In this document: positions 17,522-25,040 of the stretch, one piece after another
Layout of the letters: every line of letters begins with the position of its first letter
Position numbering within the stretch: the stretch's first letter is position 1
Translations under genes and position numbers: made by a program
Assembly (NCBI GenBank): GCA_021819205.1
Contig: JAKARV010000004.1
Coordinates: 50,557-114,556, forward strand
Source of the DNA: Actinomycetes bacterium
Lineage (GTDB): Bacteria; Actinomycetota; Acidimicrobiia; Acidimicrobiales; Acidimicrobiaceae
Length of the DNA: 64,000 bases
Direction of reading: 5' to 3'
Notes under the pieces: generated by a model
Told to the model about the DNA's origin: nothing
Seen by the model: only the letters and a program-made list of their open reading frames with translations
The model's database searches: none

Positions 17522-17527
17522 TAGACT
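17522..17527 (+). promoter_or_regulatory. Putative -10 box (TAGACT) before small ORF and ABC1 kinase
   Basis: TAGACT ends six bases before a GTG at 17534 that opens a 55-codon frame reaching the kinase start. Confidence 0.4.
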
Positions 17528-17533
17528 GCATCC

Positions 17534-17701
17534 GTGAAGCTTGTTGGCTGGCGGCAGCTGGGGCGCTCCGCTTCCCCTTTGCGCTGGGGCGTTCTTGGCT
17601 ATAACCTGCATGGGGGGTGCCGTCTGGAAGCCAGGCAGCGAAGAGCGGCGATACCGCGGCTTGCAGCTTGGCCGTTGCTCCCCGGCCACGCCGAAAGATG
17701 A
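17534..17701 (+). CDS. Candidate leaderless small ORF (55 aa), coupled to ABC1 kinase
   Basis: The frame opens with GTG six bases after TAGACT and ends with a TGA that overlaps the kinase ATG at 17698 (ATGA). The product would be Arg/Leu-rich with four Trp and one Cys, and I recognise no family. It may be a leader that couples ribosomes to the kinase gene, a small protein, or chance openness in GC-rich DNA. The same pattern occurs at 21424 and 38186. Confidence 0.35.
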   Translation: MKLVGWRQLGRSASPLRWGVLGYNLHGGCRLEARQRRAAIPRLAAWPLLPGHAER

Positions 17702-19029
17702 AGCCACGCAGGCTGATCCGAGCCAGCTCCTCGTTTGGGAAAATCTTCGTCAAGGATTTCTTCCGGAAGACGGCTGCTCGCCACGCTCCGAAGCACCTCC
17801 GGGACGAACGGATCAAGACCGCCCAGCTCGCCACCGTCGAAGAGATCAAGCAGCAAGTGGGGAACTTGAAGGGGTTGACTATCAAGTTGGCCCAGATGGC
17901 CGGTTACCTAGACTCTTCGATCTCCCCGGAACTCTCGTCGGCGCTAGCCACGTTCCAGACCCAAGCCCCAACGATCTCCTTCGACCTGGTGCAACGGGTC
18001 CTAGTGGAGGAGCTCGGCGACCGGATTGAAGAGTTTGCGGAGATCGACCCGGTGCCAGTCGCCGCCGCCTCGATCGGGCAGGTGCACTGGGGCCAGCTCC
18101 GTGACGGCAATACAGTCGCGATCAAGGTTCAGTTCCCTACTGCCGCAGAGCTGATCGAGGCGGACCTCGGAAACGCCTCCGTTCTCACCGGCCTGCTACG
18201 GCTCGCCTTCCCCTCGATGGAGACCGGGCAGATGGCCGATGAGCTCACCCAGAGGATAAGGGAGGAGCTTGACTACACGCACGAGGCAGCGGTCCAGCGG
18301 CGCTTCCACGACTTCTACCGTGGCCACCCTTACATAGTCATTCCAGCGGTAAATGAACGGCTCTCCGGGCGCAGGGTGCTGACCTCGGCGTTCGAGGAAG
18401 GAGTCGTCCTTGACCGCCTCCTCGAGGCTGACCAGCACACGCGAGACCATTACGGGGAACTGATCTTCCGCTTCGTCTTCCGCAGCCTCTACCAGCTGGG
18501 GCTGTTCAACGGCGATCCCCACCCCGGCAACTACATAGTCCTCCCGAAGGGGAAGATGGCATTTTTGGACTTCGGCTTCTCCAAGTCTTTCACCAACGAC
18601 GAACTCCAACTCTTTGAGTCGATGATCAAAGCGATGGTCGTTGATGGCGACGCCTTGGCCTTTCGCGATATTATCTACAGAGCCGGACTGCTAACCGAAG
18701 CGGATCTCGACCCTGAGGCGGTTCGCGACTACTTCAAGGCGTTCTACGACCTTGTCCTCGACGACCGCACTATCCAGGTCACCGAAGAGTACGCGACCTC
18801 CATCCTCCACCACACCTTCATGCCCAGCAATCCGCTGGCCAAATACCTCAACGTTCCCCGCACTTTTGTGGTCATACAGCGGATCAACCTAGGGCTCTAC
18901 GCGCTGCTTGGACGGCTTGGAGCCAACAGGAACTGGCGGCGGATCGCTGCCGAAATTTGGCCTTTCGTCAACGCGCCACCCTCCACAGCCCTTGGCAGGG
19001 AAGAGTCGCGCTGGCGCAAAAACAGCTAA
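17698..19029 (+). CDS. ABC1/UbiB-family atypical kinase
   Basis: The 443-residue protein has the ABC1 (UbiB/COQ8) marks: Leu-Lys-Gly-Leu-Thr-Ile-Lys-Leu-Ala-Gln-Met (the KxGQ-like helix, here with Ala for Gly), Ala-Ala-Ala-Ser-Ile-Gly-Gln-Val-His (Ala-rich loop), Val-Ala-Ile-Lys-Val-Gln (ATP lysine), Glu-Leu-Asp-Tyr, Asn-Gly-Asp-Pro-His-Pro-Gly-Asn (catalytic loop) and Phe-Leu-Asp-Phe-Gly (metal loop). Family members act as ATPases that support isoprenoid quinone synthesis or lipid handling. I prefer ATG 17698, whose ATGA overlaps the small upstream ORF; GTG 17617 in the same frame would add 27 residues. Confidence 0.85.
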   Translation: MKPRRLIRASSSFGKIFVKDFFRKTAARHAPKHLRDERIKTAQLATVEEIKQQVGNLKGLTIKLAQMAGYLDSSISPELSSALATFQTQAPTISFDLVQRVLVEELGDRIEEFAEIDPVPVAAASIGQVHWGQLRDGNTVAIKVQFPTAAELIEADLGNASVLTGLLRLAFPSMETGQMADELTQRIREELDYTHEAAVQRRFHDFYRGHPYIVIPAVNERLSGRRVLTSAFEEGVVLDRLLEADQHTRDHYGELIFRFVFRSLYQLGLFNGDPHPGNYIVLPKGKMAFLDFGFSKSFTNDELQLFESMIKAMVVDGDALAFRDIIYRAGLLTEADLDPEAVRDYFKAFYDLVLDDRTIQVTEEYATSILHHTFMPSNPLAKYLNVPRTFVVIQRINLGLYALLGRLGANRNWRRIAAEIWPFVNAPPSTALGREESRWRKNS

Positions 19030-19047
19030 CCTGTCCGACTTGAAGCT

Positions 19048-19063
19048 GTAACAAAAACCGAAC
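19048..19063 (+). promoter_or_regulatory. Possible GlnR-like half-site pair upstream of amt
   Basis: GTAAC, six bases, then CGAAC resembles the actinobacterial GlnR site (gTnAC-n6-GaAAC) and lies 60 bases before an ammonium transporter gene. The second half is imperfect, so this is tentative. Confidence 0.3.
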
Positions 19064-19122
19064 AGCCAACACCCTCCTCGTCCTTACTGTTTATCCATCA
19101 CCTAATAGGAGAGGAGGACCTG

Positions 19123-20535
19123 TTGCTAGCTGCCCTAACCCCTTATGCGTCATGGCTACATGCGGGGGATAACTCGTGGCAGTTGACGGCCGCGACCCTC
19201 GTTGGCCTGATGAGCATTCCGGGTATCGCCGTGCTTTATGCAGGACTGACCCAGAAAAAGTGGGCTGTGAACATCATGACCATGGCGTTCACCGGCTTTT
19301 CCGCGGTCTTGATCGTCTGGGTATTGTGGGGATTCAACATGGCGTTCGGAGCGCCGATCCACCTTGGGAACGGTTTGCTGGGGTCTTTCCTCGGCCACCC
19401 CAGCCCGGTGGTGAGTTCGCTTTCCGAGGAGGGACAGGCGAACATTCCGCTGGTTAGCGGCGCCGGGTTGATGCCCGCCTTCCACTTCCCGCAGTCTTCA
19501 CTGGTCTACTTCCAGTTCGTCTTCGCGGGAATCACCCCCATGCTCTTCCTTGGAAGCGTCTGGGGACGGATGAACCTGAAGGCGTGGCTGATCTTCGTTC
19601 CGATATGGTCGACGGTTGTCTACTCGCTCGACGCCTTTCTGCTCTGGGGCGGCGGTTATCTTGCCCAGATGGGAGCGGTCGACTTCTCCGGGGGTTATGT
19701 AATCCACCTTTCGGCCGGCGTCACCGGCTTCGTCGCCGCCGCCGTCATCGGACCGCGGCTCCAGAGAGACCGGGATCATGCCCACCCGCACAATCTGGTC
19801 TACGTAGCCATCGGGGCCGGAATCCTTTGGCTCGGATGGAACGGCTTCAACGGTGGCGACCCGTACTTCGCCTCCGCGGATGCCGCTACCGCTGTCCTCA
19901 ATACCAACGTCGCTACGGCGGCCGCCCTGCTCACTTGGGTAGTCATGGACATGTTCTCCAGGAGCATCAAGAAACCAACCTTTCTTGGCGCGGTCAACGG
20001 CATGATCGTAGGGCTGGTCGCGATCACTCCGGCCGCCGGTTACGTGAACGGCGTCGGCGCCATCGCCATTGGAGTAATCGCCTCCGCAATCGTCTGGTTC
20101 TCCTTCAACATCTGGGCGAAGAAGGGATTCTTCAAGAAGGTCGACGATGCCTACGGCGTGGTACACACCCATGGCGTTGCCGGACTCGCCGGCGGTCTTC
20201 TCACCGGAATCCTCGCAGACCCCAACGTGGTCGAGTACATCGGTACGGGCAAGAGCGCGAACTCCGCAGTGACCGGGCTCCTATACGGCAACCCACACCA
20301 GCTGGTAATGCAGCTTGTGGCAGGCTTGTCGGTGATCGCGATCTCGGCAATCGGCACGTTCGTAATTCTCAAGCTGGTCGGCCTGGTGGTGCCGCTCCGA
20401 TATCCAGACGAAGTTCTCGAGATCGGCGATCTCAGCATCCACTCCGAAGTCGTCAACCCCGAAGACATGGGGACGCGAATCACCGGTTCCCAGCCTGCCT
20501 CGCCGATACCGGCTCGCGATCTCGAGATGGATTAG
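19123..20535 (+). CDS. amt: Ammonium transporter (Amt family)
   Basis: The 470-residue protein is an eleven-helix Amt channel. It carries Ala-Val-Leu-Tyr-Ala-Gly-Leu in the first helix, Val-Asp-Phe-Ser-Gly-Gly-Tyr-Val-Ile-His-Leu-Ser-Ala-Gly (first pore His), and Val-His-Thr-His-Gly-Val-Ala-Gly-Leu-Ala-Gly (second pore His), so the twin-His conduction site is intact. A cytosolic C-terminal tail follows Arg-Tyr-Pro-Asp-Glu-Val-Leu-Glu-Ile-Gly-Asp. The start is TTG at 19123 with GAGGAGG four bases upstream. A GlnK/PII gene is not adjacent, unlike in many bacteria. The gene ends at a strong terminator. Confidence 0.95.
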   Translation: MLAALTPYASWLHAGDNSWQLTAATLVGLMSIPGIAVLYAGLTQKKWAVNIMTMAFTGFSAVLIVWVLWGFNMAFGAPIHLGNGLLGSFLGHPSPVVSSLSEEGQANIPLVSGAGLMPAFHFPQSSLVYFQFVFAGITPMLFLGSVWGRMNLKAWLIFVPIWSTVVYSLDAFLLWGGGYLAQMGAVDFSGGYVIHLSAGVTGFVAAAVIGPRLQRDRDHAHPHNLVYVAIGAGILWLGWNGFNGGDPYFASADAATAVLNTNVATAAALLTWVVMDMFSRSIKKPTFLGAVNGMIVGLVAITPAAGYVNGVGAIAIGVIASAIVWFSFNIWAKKGFFKKVDDAYGVVHTHGVAGLAGGLLTGILADPNVVEYIGTGKSANSAVTGLLYGNPHQLVMQLVAGLSVIAISAIGTFVILKLVGLVVPLRYPDEVLEIGDLSIHSEVVNPEDMGTRITGSQPASPIPARDLEMD

Positions 20536-20557
20536 CGGCCAAAACGGCAAGCCGATT

Positions 20558-20596
20558 CGAATGCACCCCGCGTGATAGCGGGGTGCATTCGACTTT
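20558..20596 (+). terminator. Rho-independent terminator after amt
   Basis: A perfect 14-base stem (CGAATGCACCCCGC and its complement, six-base loop at 20572-20577) is followed by ACTTTTC, 22 bases after the amt stop. Confidence 0.88.
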
Positions 20597-20622
20597 TCAG
20601 CCAGCGCGTCCGATCCCGGGGT

Positions 20623-20628
20623 TAGATT
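20623..20628 (+). promoter_or_regulatory. Putative -10 box (TAGATT) of the exonuclease gene
   Basis: TAGATT follows the amt terminator. Transcription would start near 20635, leaving a short leader with GGGAGG before the ATG at 20661. Confidence 0.4.
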
Positions 20629-20660
20629 GGCGTTTAAACCTGAAGCGGGAGGATGGCGAA

Positions 20661-21356
20661 ATGATCCAGCTCGACAAGGCGCTTGCGTTCGACCTCGAGA
20701 CCACTGGCCTCGACATCTTCGGAGACCAACCCGTCTCCTTCGCCCTGATAAATGCCGAGGCCGACGGCTTCGAAACCGCGTACCAGCTGGTCGTGCCCGA
20801 AGTGGAGATATCTCCCGAAGCCCAAGCTAAGCACGGACTTGACCTCGATACCCTCAAGCGCGACGGCATCCAACTGCGAGAGGCGCTAAAGATCATCGGC
20901 AACGCCATCGTCGCCGCGGGGCGGGACAACGTCCCGCTGGTAGGGATGAACCTTTACTTTGATCTCACCATCCTCGACCACCAGCTGCGCCAGTGCTTCG
21001 GCAAGGGGCTTGCGGAAGCTGGCTGGAATGGACCCATCTACGACGTATGGGTAGTTGACCTGCTGATCGATCGTTTCCGGAAGGGGAACCGCCAACTTGA
21101 CTCGCTCTGCGAGCACTACCGGGTACCCTTGGACGACGCGCACAACGCCGCGAGCGACGCCGCCGCCTCCTTGCTGGTGGCGCGAGCGCAGATCGGCCGG
21201 TACCCGTGGCTGCGAGAACGCGACTTCAACTGGCTGCTTTCGGTGCAGCGGCGCAACCATCTGGCCCGCGACAGCAACTACCGTGACTACGCCACCGAGC
21301 GCGGCGAGGCGCCGCGGGACCCCCTCTGCGACTGGCCAATCGGACGCGAAAGCTAG
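20661..21356 (+). CDS. DEDDh 3'-5' exonuclease (DnaQ/epsilon-like)
   Basis: The 231-residue protein has the RNase T/DnaQ exonuclease motifs: Ala-Phe-Asp-Leu-Glu-Thr-Thr-Gly-Leu-Asp (ExoI, Asp and Glu at about 9-11), Met-Asn-Leu-Tyr-Phe-Asp-Leu-Thr-Ile-Leu (ExoII Asp), and Asp-Asp-Ala-His-Asn-Ala-Ala-Ser-Asp-Ala (ExoIII, His-x4-Asp). It removes nucleotides from 3' ends, in proofreading or repair; as a stand-alone gene it is not certain to be the polymerase III epsilon subunit. The start is ATG at 20661 behind GGGAGG. A frame open from 19584 runs through amt and is not part of the gene. Confidence 0.88.
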   Translation: MIQLDKALAFDLETTGLDIFGDQPVSFALINAEADGFETAYQLVVPEVEISPEAQAKHGLDLDTLKRDGIQLREALKIIGNAIVAAGRDNVPLVGMNLYFDLTILDHQLRQCFGKGLAEAGWNGPIYDVWVVDLLIDRFRKGNRQLDSLCEHYRVPLDDAHNAASDAAASLLVARAQIGRYPWLRERDFNWLLSVQRRNHLARDSNYRDYATERGEAPRDPLCDWPIGRES

Positions 21357-21413
21357 GTAGGACCAGAAGAAGCGTATCGCGACCACTCTCGCAAAACCTG
21401 GCACTCGGTGGGG

Positions 21414-21419
21414 TAGACT
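21414..21419 (+). promoter_or_regulatory. Putative -10 box (TAGACT) of the ubiA-dprE region
   Basis: TAGACT lies in the 200-base gap before ubiA, four bases before an ATG and ten before a GTG of the same small frame. Confidence 0.4.
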
Positions 21420-21423
21420 CTCC

Positions 21424-21561
21424 ATGTTGGTGAGCCAGCAGAAGCAAGAGCGTCAGCTGTCCGGGCTGGATTCGAAGACCAGTTTGTGTGGTCGCGTGCC
21501 GATACAAGTGGTGCAGATGGTTGGCCAAGACCGGAAAGCGTCGATACCGAGGGAGCCATGA
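21424..21561 (+). CDS. Candidate small ORF (45 aa) coupled to ubiA
   Basis: The frame starts at ATG just after TAGACT and stops with TGA overlapping the ubiA ATG at 21558 (ATGA). The product would be polar, with several Gln, Lys and Arg, and I recognise no family. It could be a coupling leader, a real small protein or chance. Confidence 0.35.
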   Translation: MLVSQQKQERQLSGLDSKTSLCGRVPIQVVQMVGQDRKASIPREP

Positions 21562-22490
21562 CGAGAGCGGTTCAAACAAGAAGAGGCGCAGCTAGGGCGG
21601 CAACCAAAAAATGGAGATGCCCTCCGCGCGCGTTGGTAAGGGGGGCGCGGCCCCGGCACTGGATCAAAAACTTTCTCGTCCTCGCGACGCCGATCGCCGC
21701 CGGAAAGATCTTCATCCCGTCAGTGCTGCTTCCCGCGCTAGCTGCCGCCGCCGCGCTGAGCCTAATCGCAAGCGGAATTTACCTTTTTAACGACGTCATG
21801 GACCGGAAGGCCGACCGCGCCCACCCGAAAAAACGCTTCCGCCCCATCGCCTCCGGAGAGCTCTCGGTCAGGTCCGCGCTGCTTGCAGCGGTGCTCCTAC
21901 TTGCGGCCGGCAACGTAGTTGCCGCCCTCATCAGCCCGGCAACGCTCGCGGTTACCGGCGCCTACTCACTGCTCATGCTCTCCTACTCGGCCTTCCTGAA
22001 GCACGAACCGGTGATCGACATTGCGCTGGTCGCAGTGGGATTTGTCCTCCGTACGGTCGCGGGAGGAGTCGCCGCCCACATCTTCATCTCCCACTGGTTC
22101 TTGCTGGTTGCTGGCTTCGGCTCCCTCTTTGTCGTAGCGGGAAAACGCTACTCGGAGCTGGTTACCCATAAAGAGGGTGCGGTAGCAAGCCGGCGCTCAC
22201 TCGCCTCCTACACCCCGGGCTTCCTCAACTTCGTTCGGTCGGTCGCCGCGGGAGGTACGGTGATCACCTACTGCCAGTGGGCGTTCGAGCGAGCGGCGAT
22301 GCACTCCGGCCTCCCGTTCCTCATCGAGATCTCCATAGCCCCATTCGTTCTCGCCATTCTGCGTTACGCCCTCCTGATCGAGAATGGGGTGGCCGAGGCG
22401 CCCGAGGAGCTCCTGCTGCACGACACTACCCTCCTCGCCCTCGGACTGTCTTGGACAGCCATCATGGCGGTGGGGCTCTTCGTCTTCTAG
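21558..22490 (+). CDS. ubiA: Decaprenyl-phosphate phosphoribosyltransferase (DPPR synthase, UbiA fold)
   Basis: The 310-residue membrane protein has the UbiA prenyltransferase layout with about eight or nine helices. The two Asp-rich sites are Asn-Asp-Val-Met-Asp-Arg-Lys-Ala-Asp-Arg-Ala-His-Pro with Lys-Arg-Phe-Arg-Pro-Ile (about 77-98), and the Tyr-Ser-x2-Leu-Lys-His-x-Pro-Val-Ile-Asp-Ile motif (about 145-157). The wording matches M. tuberculosis Rv3806c, which joins phosphoribose from PRPP to decaprenyl phosphate, the first committed step to decaprenyl-phosphoryl-arabinose. It sits 11 bases before dprE1 and dprE2, which settles the call against quinone or heme prenyltransferases. The start at 21558 follows GGGAGCC. 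Located in the plasma membrane. Confidence 0.9.
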   Translation: MTRAVQTRRGAARAATKKWRCPPRALVRGARPRHWIKNFLVLATPIAAGKIFIPSVLLPALAAAAALSLIASGIYLFNDVMDRKADRAHPKKRFRPIASGELSVRSALLAAVLLLAAGNVVAALISPATLAVTGAYSLLMLSYSAFLKHEPVIDIALVAVGFVLRTVAGGVAAHIFISHWFLLVAGFGSLFVVAGKRYSELVTHKEGAVASRRSLASYTPGFLNFVRSVAAGGTVITYCQWAFERAAMHSGLPFLIEISIAPFVLAILRYALLIENGVAEAPEELLLHDTTLLALGLSWTAIMAVGLFVF

Positions 22491-22493
22491 ACT
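22488..22493 (+). promoter_or_regulatory. Putative internal -10 box (TAGACT) before dprE1
   Basis: TAGACT includes the ubiA stop codon and ends eight bases before the dprE1 GTG, so dprE1-dprE2 may also have their own leaderless transcript. Confidence 0.35.
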
Positions 22494-22501
22494 GCCCCAG
22501 C

Positions 22502-23845
22502 GTGACCCAGCAGTTATCCGGATGGGGAAAGACTCCAGCCTCTTTTCCAGCAAAGTTAATTCAGCCAACCAGTGATCAGGAGATCCTGGAGGTACTATCG
22601 GGACCGCTCCGTACCGCCCCTCGTGGCCTGGGACGCAGCTACGGGGATGCGGCCCAGATAGCTGCTGGCTTGGTGTTGGACCTCACTCGGCTAAAACCCA
22701 CTTTTGAACTCGATGAGAAGACGGGTCTCCTGACGGTTTCCGCCGGCTACTCGCTGGGAGAGATCCTCGAGCGCACCCTTCCCCGCGGCTGGTTCATTCC
22801 GGTTACCCCGGGGACCCGGTTCGTCACCGTCGGCGGTGCGGTGGCGAGCGACGTACACGGCAAGAACCATCACCGTGATGGAAGCTTCTCCATGCACCTT
22901 TCCAACTTGGAGCTGCTGACACCGTCCGGCGCCATGACCCTCACTTCCAGCGACCCGGCATTCGCCGCGACAGCGGGGGGGATGGGGTTGACCGGAGTTG
23001 TCTCCAAGATCACCGTCAAGCTTCTCGCGGTAGAGACCAGCTTGATCAGGGCGGTGACCGTACCGACCCGGAGCCTTGCCGAGACCTTTGAAGCGATGAC
23101 CCGCGATGACGAGTACACCTACGCCGTCGCCTGGATCGATGCCACCGCCACCGGCTCCAGGCTGGGACGCGGGCTCGCATCCTTCGGCGAGCACGCGAAG
23201 ATCGACGAGCTTTTTGGACGAACCATCGATCAGCCGCTCGCATACCACCCGAAGGCGGTGGCCACCATCCCGGTATCCGCCCCATCGCAGCTGCTCAACC
23301 CGCTCACCGTCCGCCTGTTCAACTCTGCTTGGTTTCAGGCCGGAGCGGCTCGCTGCGGGGAGAAGATCACCTCGCTGGACGGCTTTTTCTACCCTCTCGA
23401 TGCAGTCGGCTCGTGGAACCGCCTCTACGGCCGGCGTGGCTTTCTCCAGTACCAGGTGGTGGTGCCCTACGGCTCGGAGGAGCTGATTGAGACCATCATC
23501 GGGCGGCTCGCTGCGGGTGGCCATCCATCCTTCCTCAGCGTGCTCAAGCGCTTTGGAGAGCAGTCGATGGGGCTGCTCTCCTTTCCAAAACCCGGGTGGA
23601 CACTGGCGCTCGACATCCCGGCCAAGCGGCCGGGGCTCGGCGAACTCCTTCGCGACTTCGACCGCCGGGTAGCCGCCGCCGGCGGGCGCGTATACCTGGC
23701 AAAAGATGGAAGGCTCGACCCGGAGCTTCTGGAGACCATGTATCCCAATCTCCGCAAGTTCGAGGAGATCTGCCACAATCTCGATCCGGAGGGAATCATG
23801 GCAACGGACCTCGCACGACGGCTAAGGATCGGAGGACGGCATTGA
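22502..23845 (+). CDS. dprE1: Decaprenylphosphoryl-beta-D-ribose 2-oxidase (DprE1)
   Basis: The 447-residue flavoprotein (M. tuberculosis form 461) opens with Leu-Ser-Gly-Trp-Gly-Lys-Thr, then Arg-Gly-Leu-Gly-Arg-Ser-Tyr-Gly-Asp (FAD site), Val-Gly-Gly-Ala-Val-Ala and Asp-Val-His-Gly-Lys-Asn-His-His (His 119 matches the active-site His 132). Tyr-Leu-Ala-Lys-Asp near the end holds the catalytic Lys. It oxidises decaprenylphosphoryl ribose to the 2-keto form, acting with DprE2. The residue matching Cys 387, which benzothiazinones attack, is Ala 369 in Pro-Gly-Trp-Thr-Leu-Ala-Leu-Asp. The start is GTG 22502, and the stop overlaps the dprE2 start by four bases. Confidence 0.93.
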   Translation: MTQQLSGWGKTPASFPAKLIQPTSDQEILEVLSGPLRTAPRGLGRSYGDAAQIAAGLVLDLTRLKPTFELDEKTGLLTVSAGYSLGEILERTLPRGWFIPVTPGTRFVTVGGAVASDVHGKNHHRDGSFSMHLSNLELLTPSGAMTLTSSDPAFAATAGGMGLTGVVSKITVKLLAVETSLIRAVTVPTRSLAETFEAMTRDDEYTYAVAWIDATATGSRLGRGLASFGEHAKIDELFGRTIDQPLAYHPKAVATIPVSAPSQLLNPLTVRLFNSAWFQAGAARCGEKITSLDGFFYPLDAVGSWNRLYGRRGFLQYQVVVPYGSEELIETIIGRLAAGGHPSFLSVLKRFGEQSMGLLSFPKPGWTLALDIPAKRPGLGELLRDFDRRVAAAGGRVYLAKDGRLDPELLETMYPNLRKFEEICHNLDPEGIMATDLARRLRIGGRH

Positions 23846-24594
23846 TCGACGCGAACGGTTACCCGCAAAACGTTCTGGTGATCGGCGGCGGATCGGAGAT
23901 TGCCGCCGCGATAGTCGCTCTACTGGCAGAGAACGGGCTGGAGCGACTGGCGCTCGCCGGGCCCAGGGAGGAGAGCATGGCAGCGGTACGGGACCAGATC
24001 GGGCCGGTGGTGTCGACCAAACTCTTCGAACTCGACTTGGCAGAACCGGAGCGCGCCGGTCCGGTAATCGATGATGCTGCCGCGTGGATGGGTACCCTAG
24101 ACTGCACCATCGTTGCCGCCGCCATCCTCGGCGATCAAACCAGAGACGAGGTCTCCCCCGAGCGGGTGGCGGTGTCGCTTACCATCAACACCGTGGGACC
24201 GGCTGCCGCTCTTACCGCGGTCGCCAACCGAGTCGAATCGCAGGGTTTTGGCGAGATCATCGTGCTCTCATCGGTGGCTGGCGAAGTTGTCCGCCGGCGC
24301 AACTACCTCTACGGCGCCGGCAAGCTTGGCCTCGATGGCTTCGCCCTCGGGCTGGCCGAACGGCTCCGGCCGCGCGCGAGCCTGCTGGTGGTGCGGCCCG
24401 GCTTCGTGCGCAGCCGCATGACCGCCCACCTCGACCCCGCCCCGCTCGCGACCACCCCTGAACGGGTGGCAAAAGATACCCTCGCCGCGCTCTTTGCCGG
24501 GCGAACGATCGCATGGTCTCCGGGAATACTCCGCTGGGTGATGATGGTCTTTCGTCATTTGCCCCGAGGACTATCTCGCAGAATCCCTTTTTAG
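23842..24594 (+). CDS. dprE2: Decaprenylphosphoryl-2-keto-erythropentose reductase (DprE2)
   Basis: The 250-residue short-chain dehydrogenase has Asn-Val-Leu-Val-Ile-Gly-Gly-Gly-Ser-Glu-Ile-Ala (nucleotide site, about 10-21), a catalytic Ser in Val-Leu-Ser-Ser-Val-Ala-Gly, and Tyr-x3-Lys in Tyr-Leu-Tyr-Gly-Ala-Gly-Lys. It reduces the DprE1 product with NADH to decaprenylphosphoryl arabinose, the arabinose donor for cell-wall arabinan. The start is TTG at 23842 behind GGAGG, overlapping the dprE1 stop (TTGA); a longer frame from 23596 is rejected. The tight coupling with dprE1 supports a joint function. Confidence 0.92.
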   Translation: MIDANGYPQNVLVIGGGSEIAAAIVALLAENGLERLALAGPREESMAAVRDQIGPVVSTKLFELDLAEPERAGPVIDDAAAWMGTLDCTIVAAAILGDQTRDEVSPERVAVSLTINTVGPAAALTAVANRVESQGFGEIIVLSSVAGEVVRRRNYLYGAGKLGLDGFALGLAERLRPRASLLVVRPGFVRSRMTAHLDPAPLATTPERVAKDTLAALFAGRTIAWSPGILRWVMMVFRHLPRGLSRRIPF

Positions 24595-24628
24595 CCGCCC
24601 TTTTTGCTTCTTGCGGGATGAGTGCGCA

Positions 24629-24830
24629 CTCTTCAACGCGTAATACCCGGTGTGGAATGCTCACGCAAAAGCCGATCCGCTTGGCGATCTGCCTGAGAGC
24701 CTTCCCTTGGCTTCGCATCCGGAGGGTCAGCGCGCTCTGCTGCGTGCAAGGTGGAAGGTCATGGGGCTCCGGTCGCGCCCGAGGGCCAGCTTCTCGCAGC
24801 CTCGATCGTTGCGCTCGCCCCTTGAAGCCA
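24629..24830 (-). pseudogene. Remnant of a resolvase-like recombinase C-terminal HTH
   Basis: In the 445-base gap after dprE2 the minus strand holds two pieces in different frames. About 24751-24828 reads like the Gly-Glu-Arg-x-Arg-x-Gly segment that ends a serine-recombinase catalytic domain. About 24629-24733 reads Leu-Arg-Met-Arg-Ser-Gln-Gly-Lys-Ala-Leu-Arg-Gln-Ile-Ala-Lys-Arg-Ile-Gly followed by Ser-Ile-Pro-His-Arg-Val-Leu-Arg, a helix-turn-helix like those at resolvase C termini. No start or catalytic Ser is left. The likeness is by eye and could be to another HTH family. The rest of the gap (24595-24628 and 24831-25040) shows nothing. Confidence 0.4.
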
Positions 24831-25040
24831 AGAAGCAATCGATCGCGAAACGCTTCCACTGGTCCCCGCGCTCTTTTGCGCCGGCAAACCCCAGTATGCT
24901 CGATTCCATCGTGGCGGGATCGCGGCTTCAAGCGGCAGGTTCCCCTCTCGGAAACAGTCCCTGACGTGCTGCGGTCAGGGTCGAGCAAGGTCGGTTAGAC
25001 CCCACGAAAAGCTGAAAAGCCCTCCTGCCGGCGGCGGCAA

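Noticed and set aside
19584..21356. A 590-residue frame covering amt and the DEDDh exonuclease
   Set aside because: The first 359 codons lie in another frame of amt and cross a strong terminator; the exonuclease begins at ATG 20661 with its own ribosome site.
24513..24998. A 161-residue plus-strand frame
   Set aside because: Arg/Ser-rich shadow overlapping the dprE2 end; the recombinase likeness is on the opposite strand.
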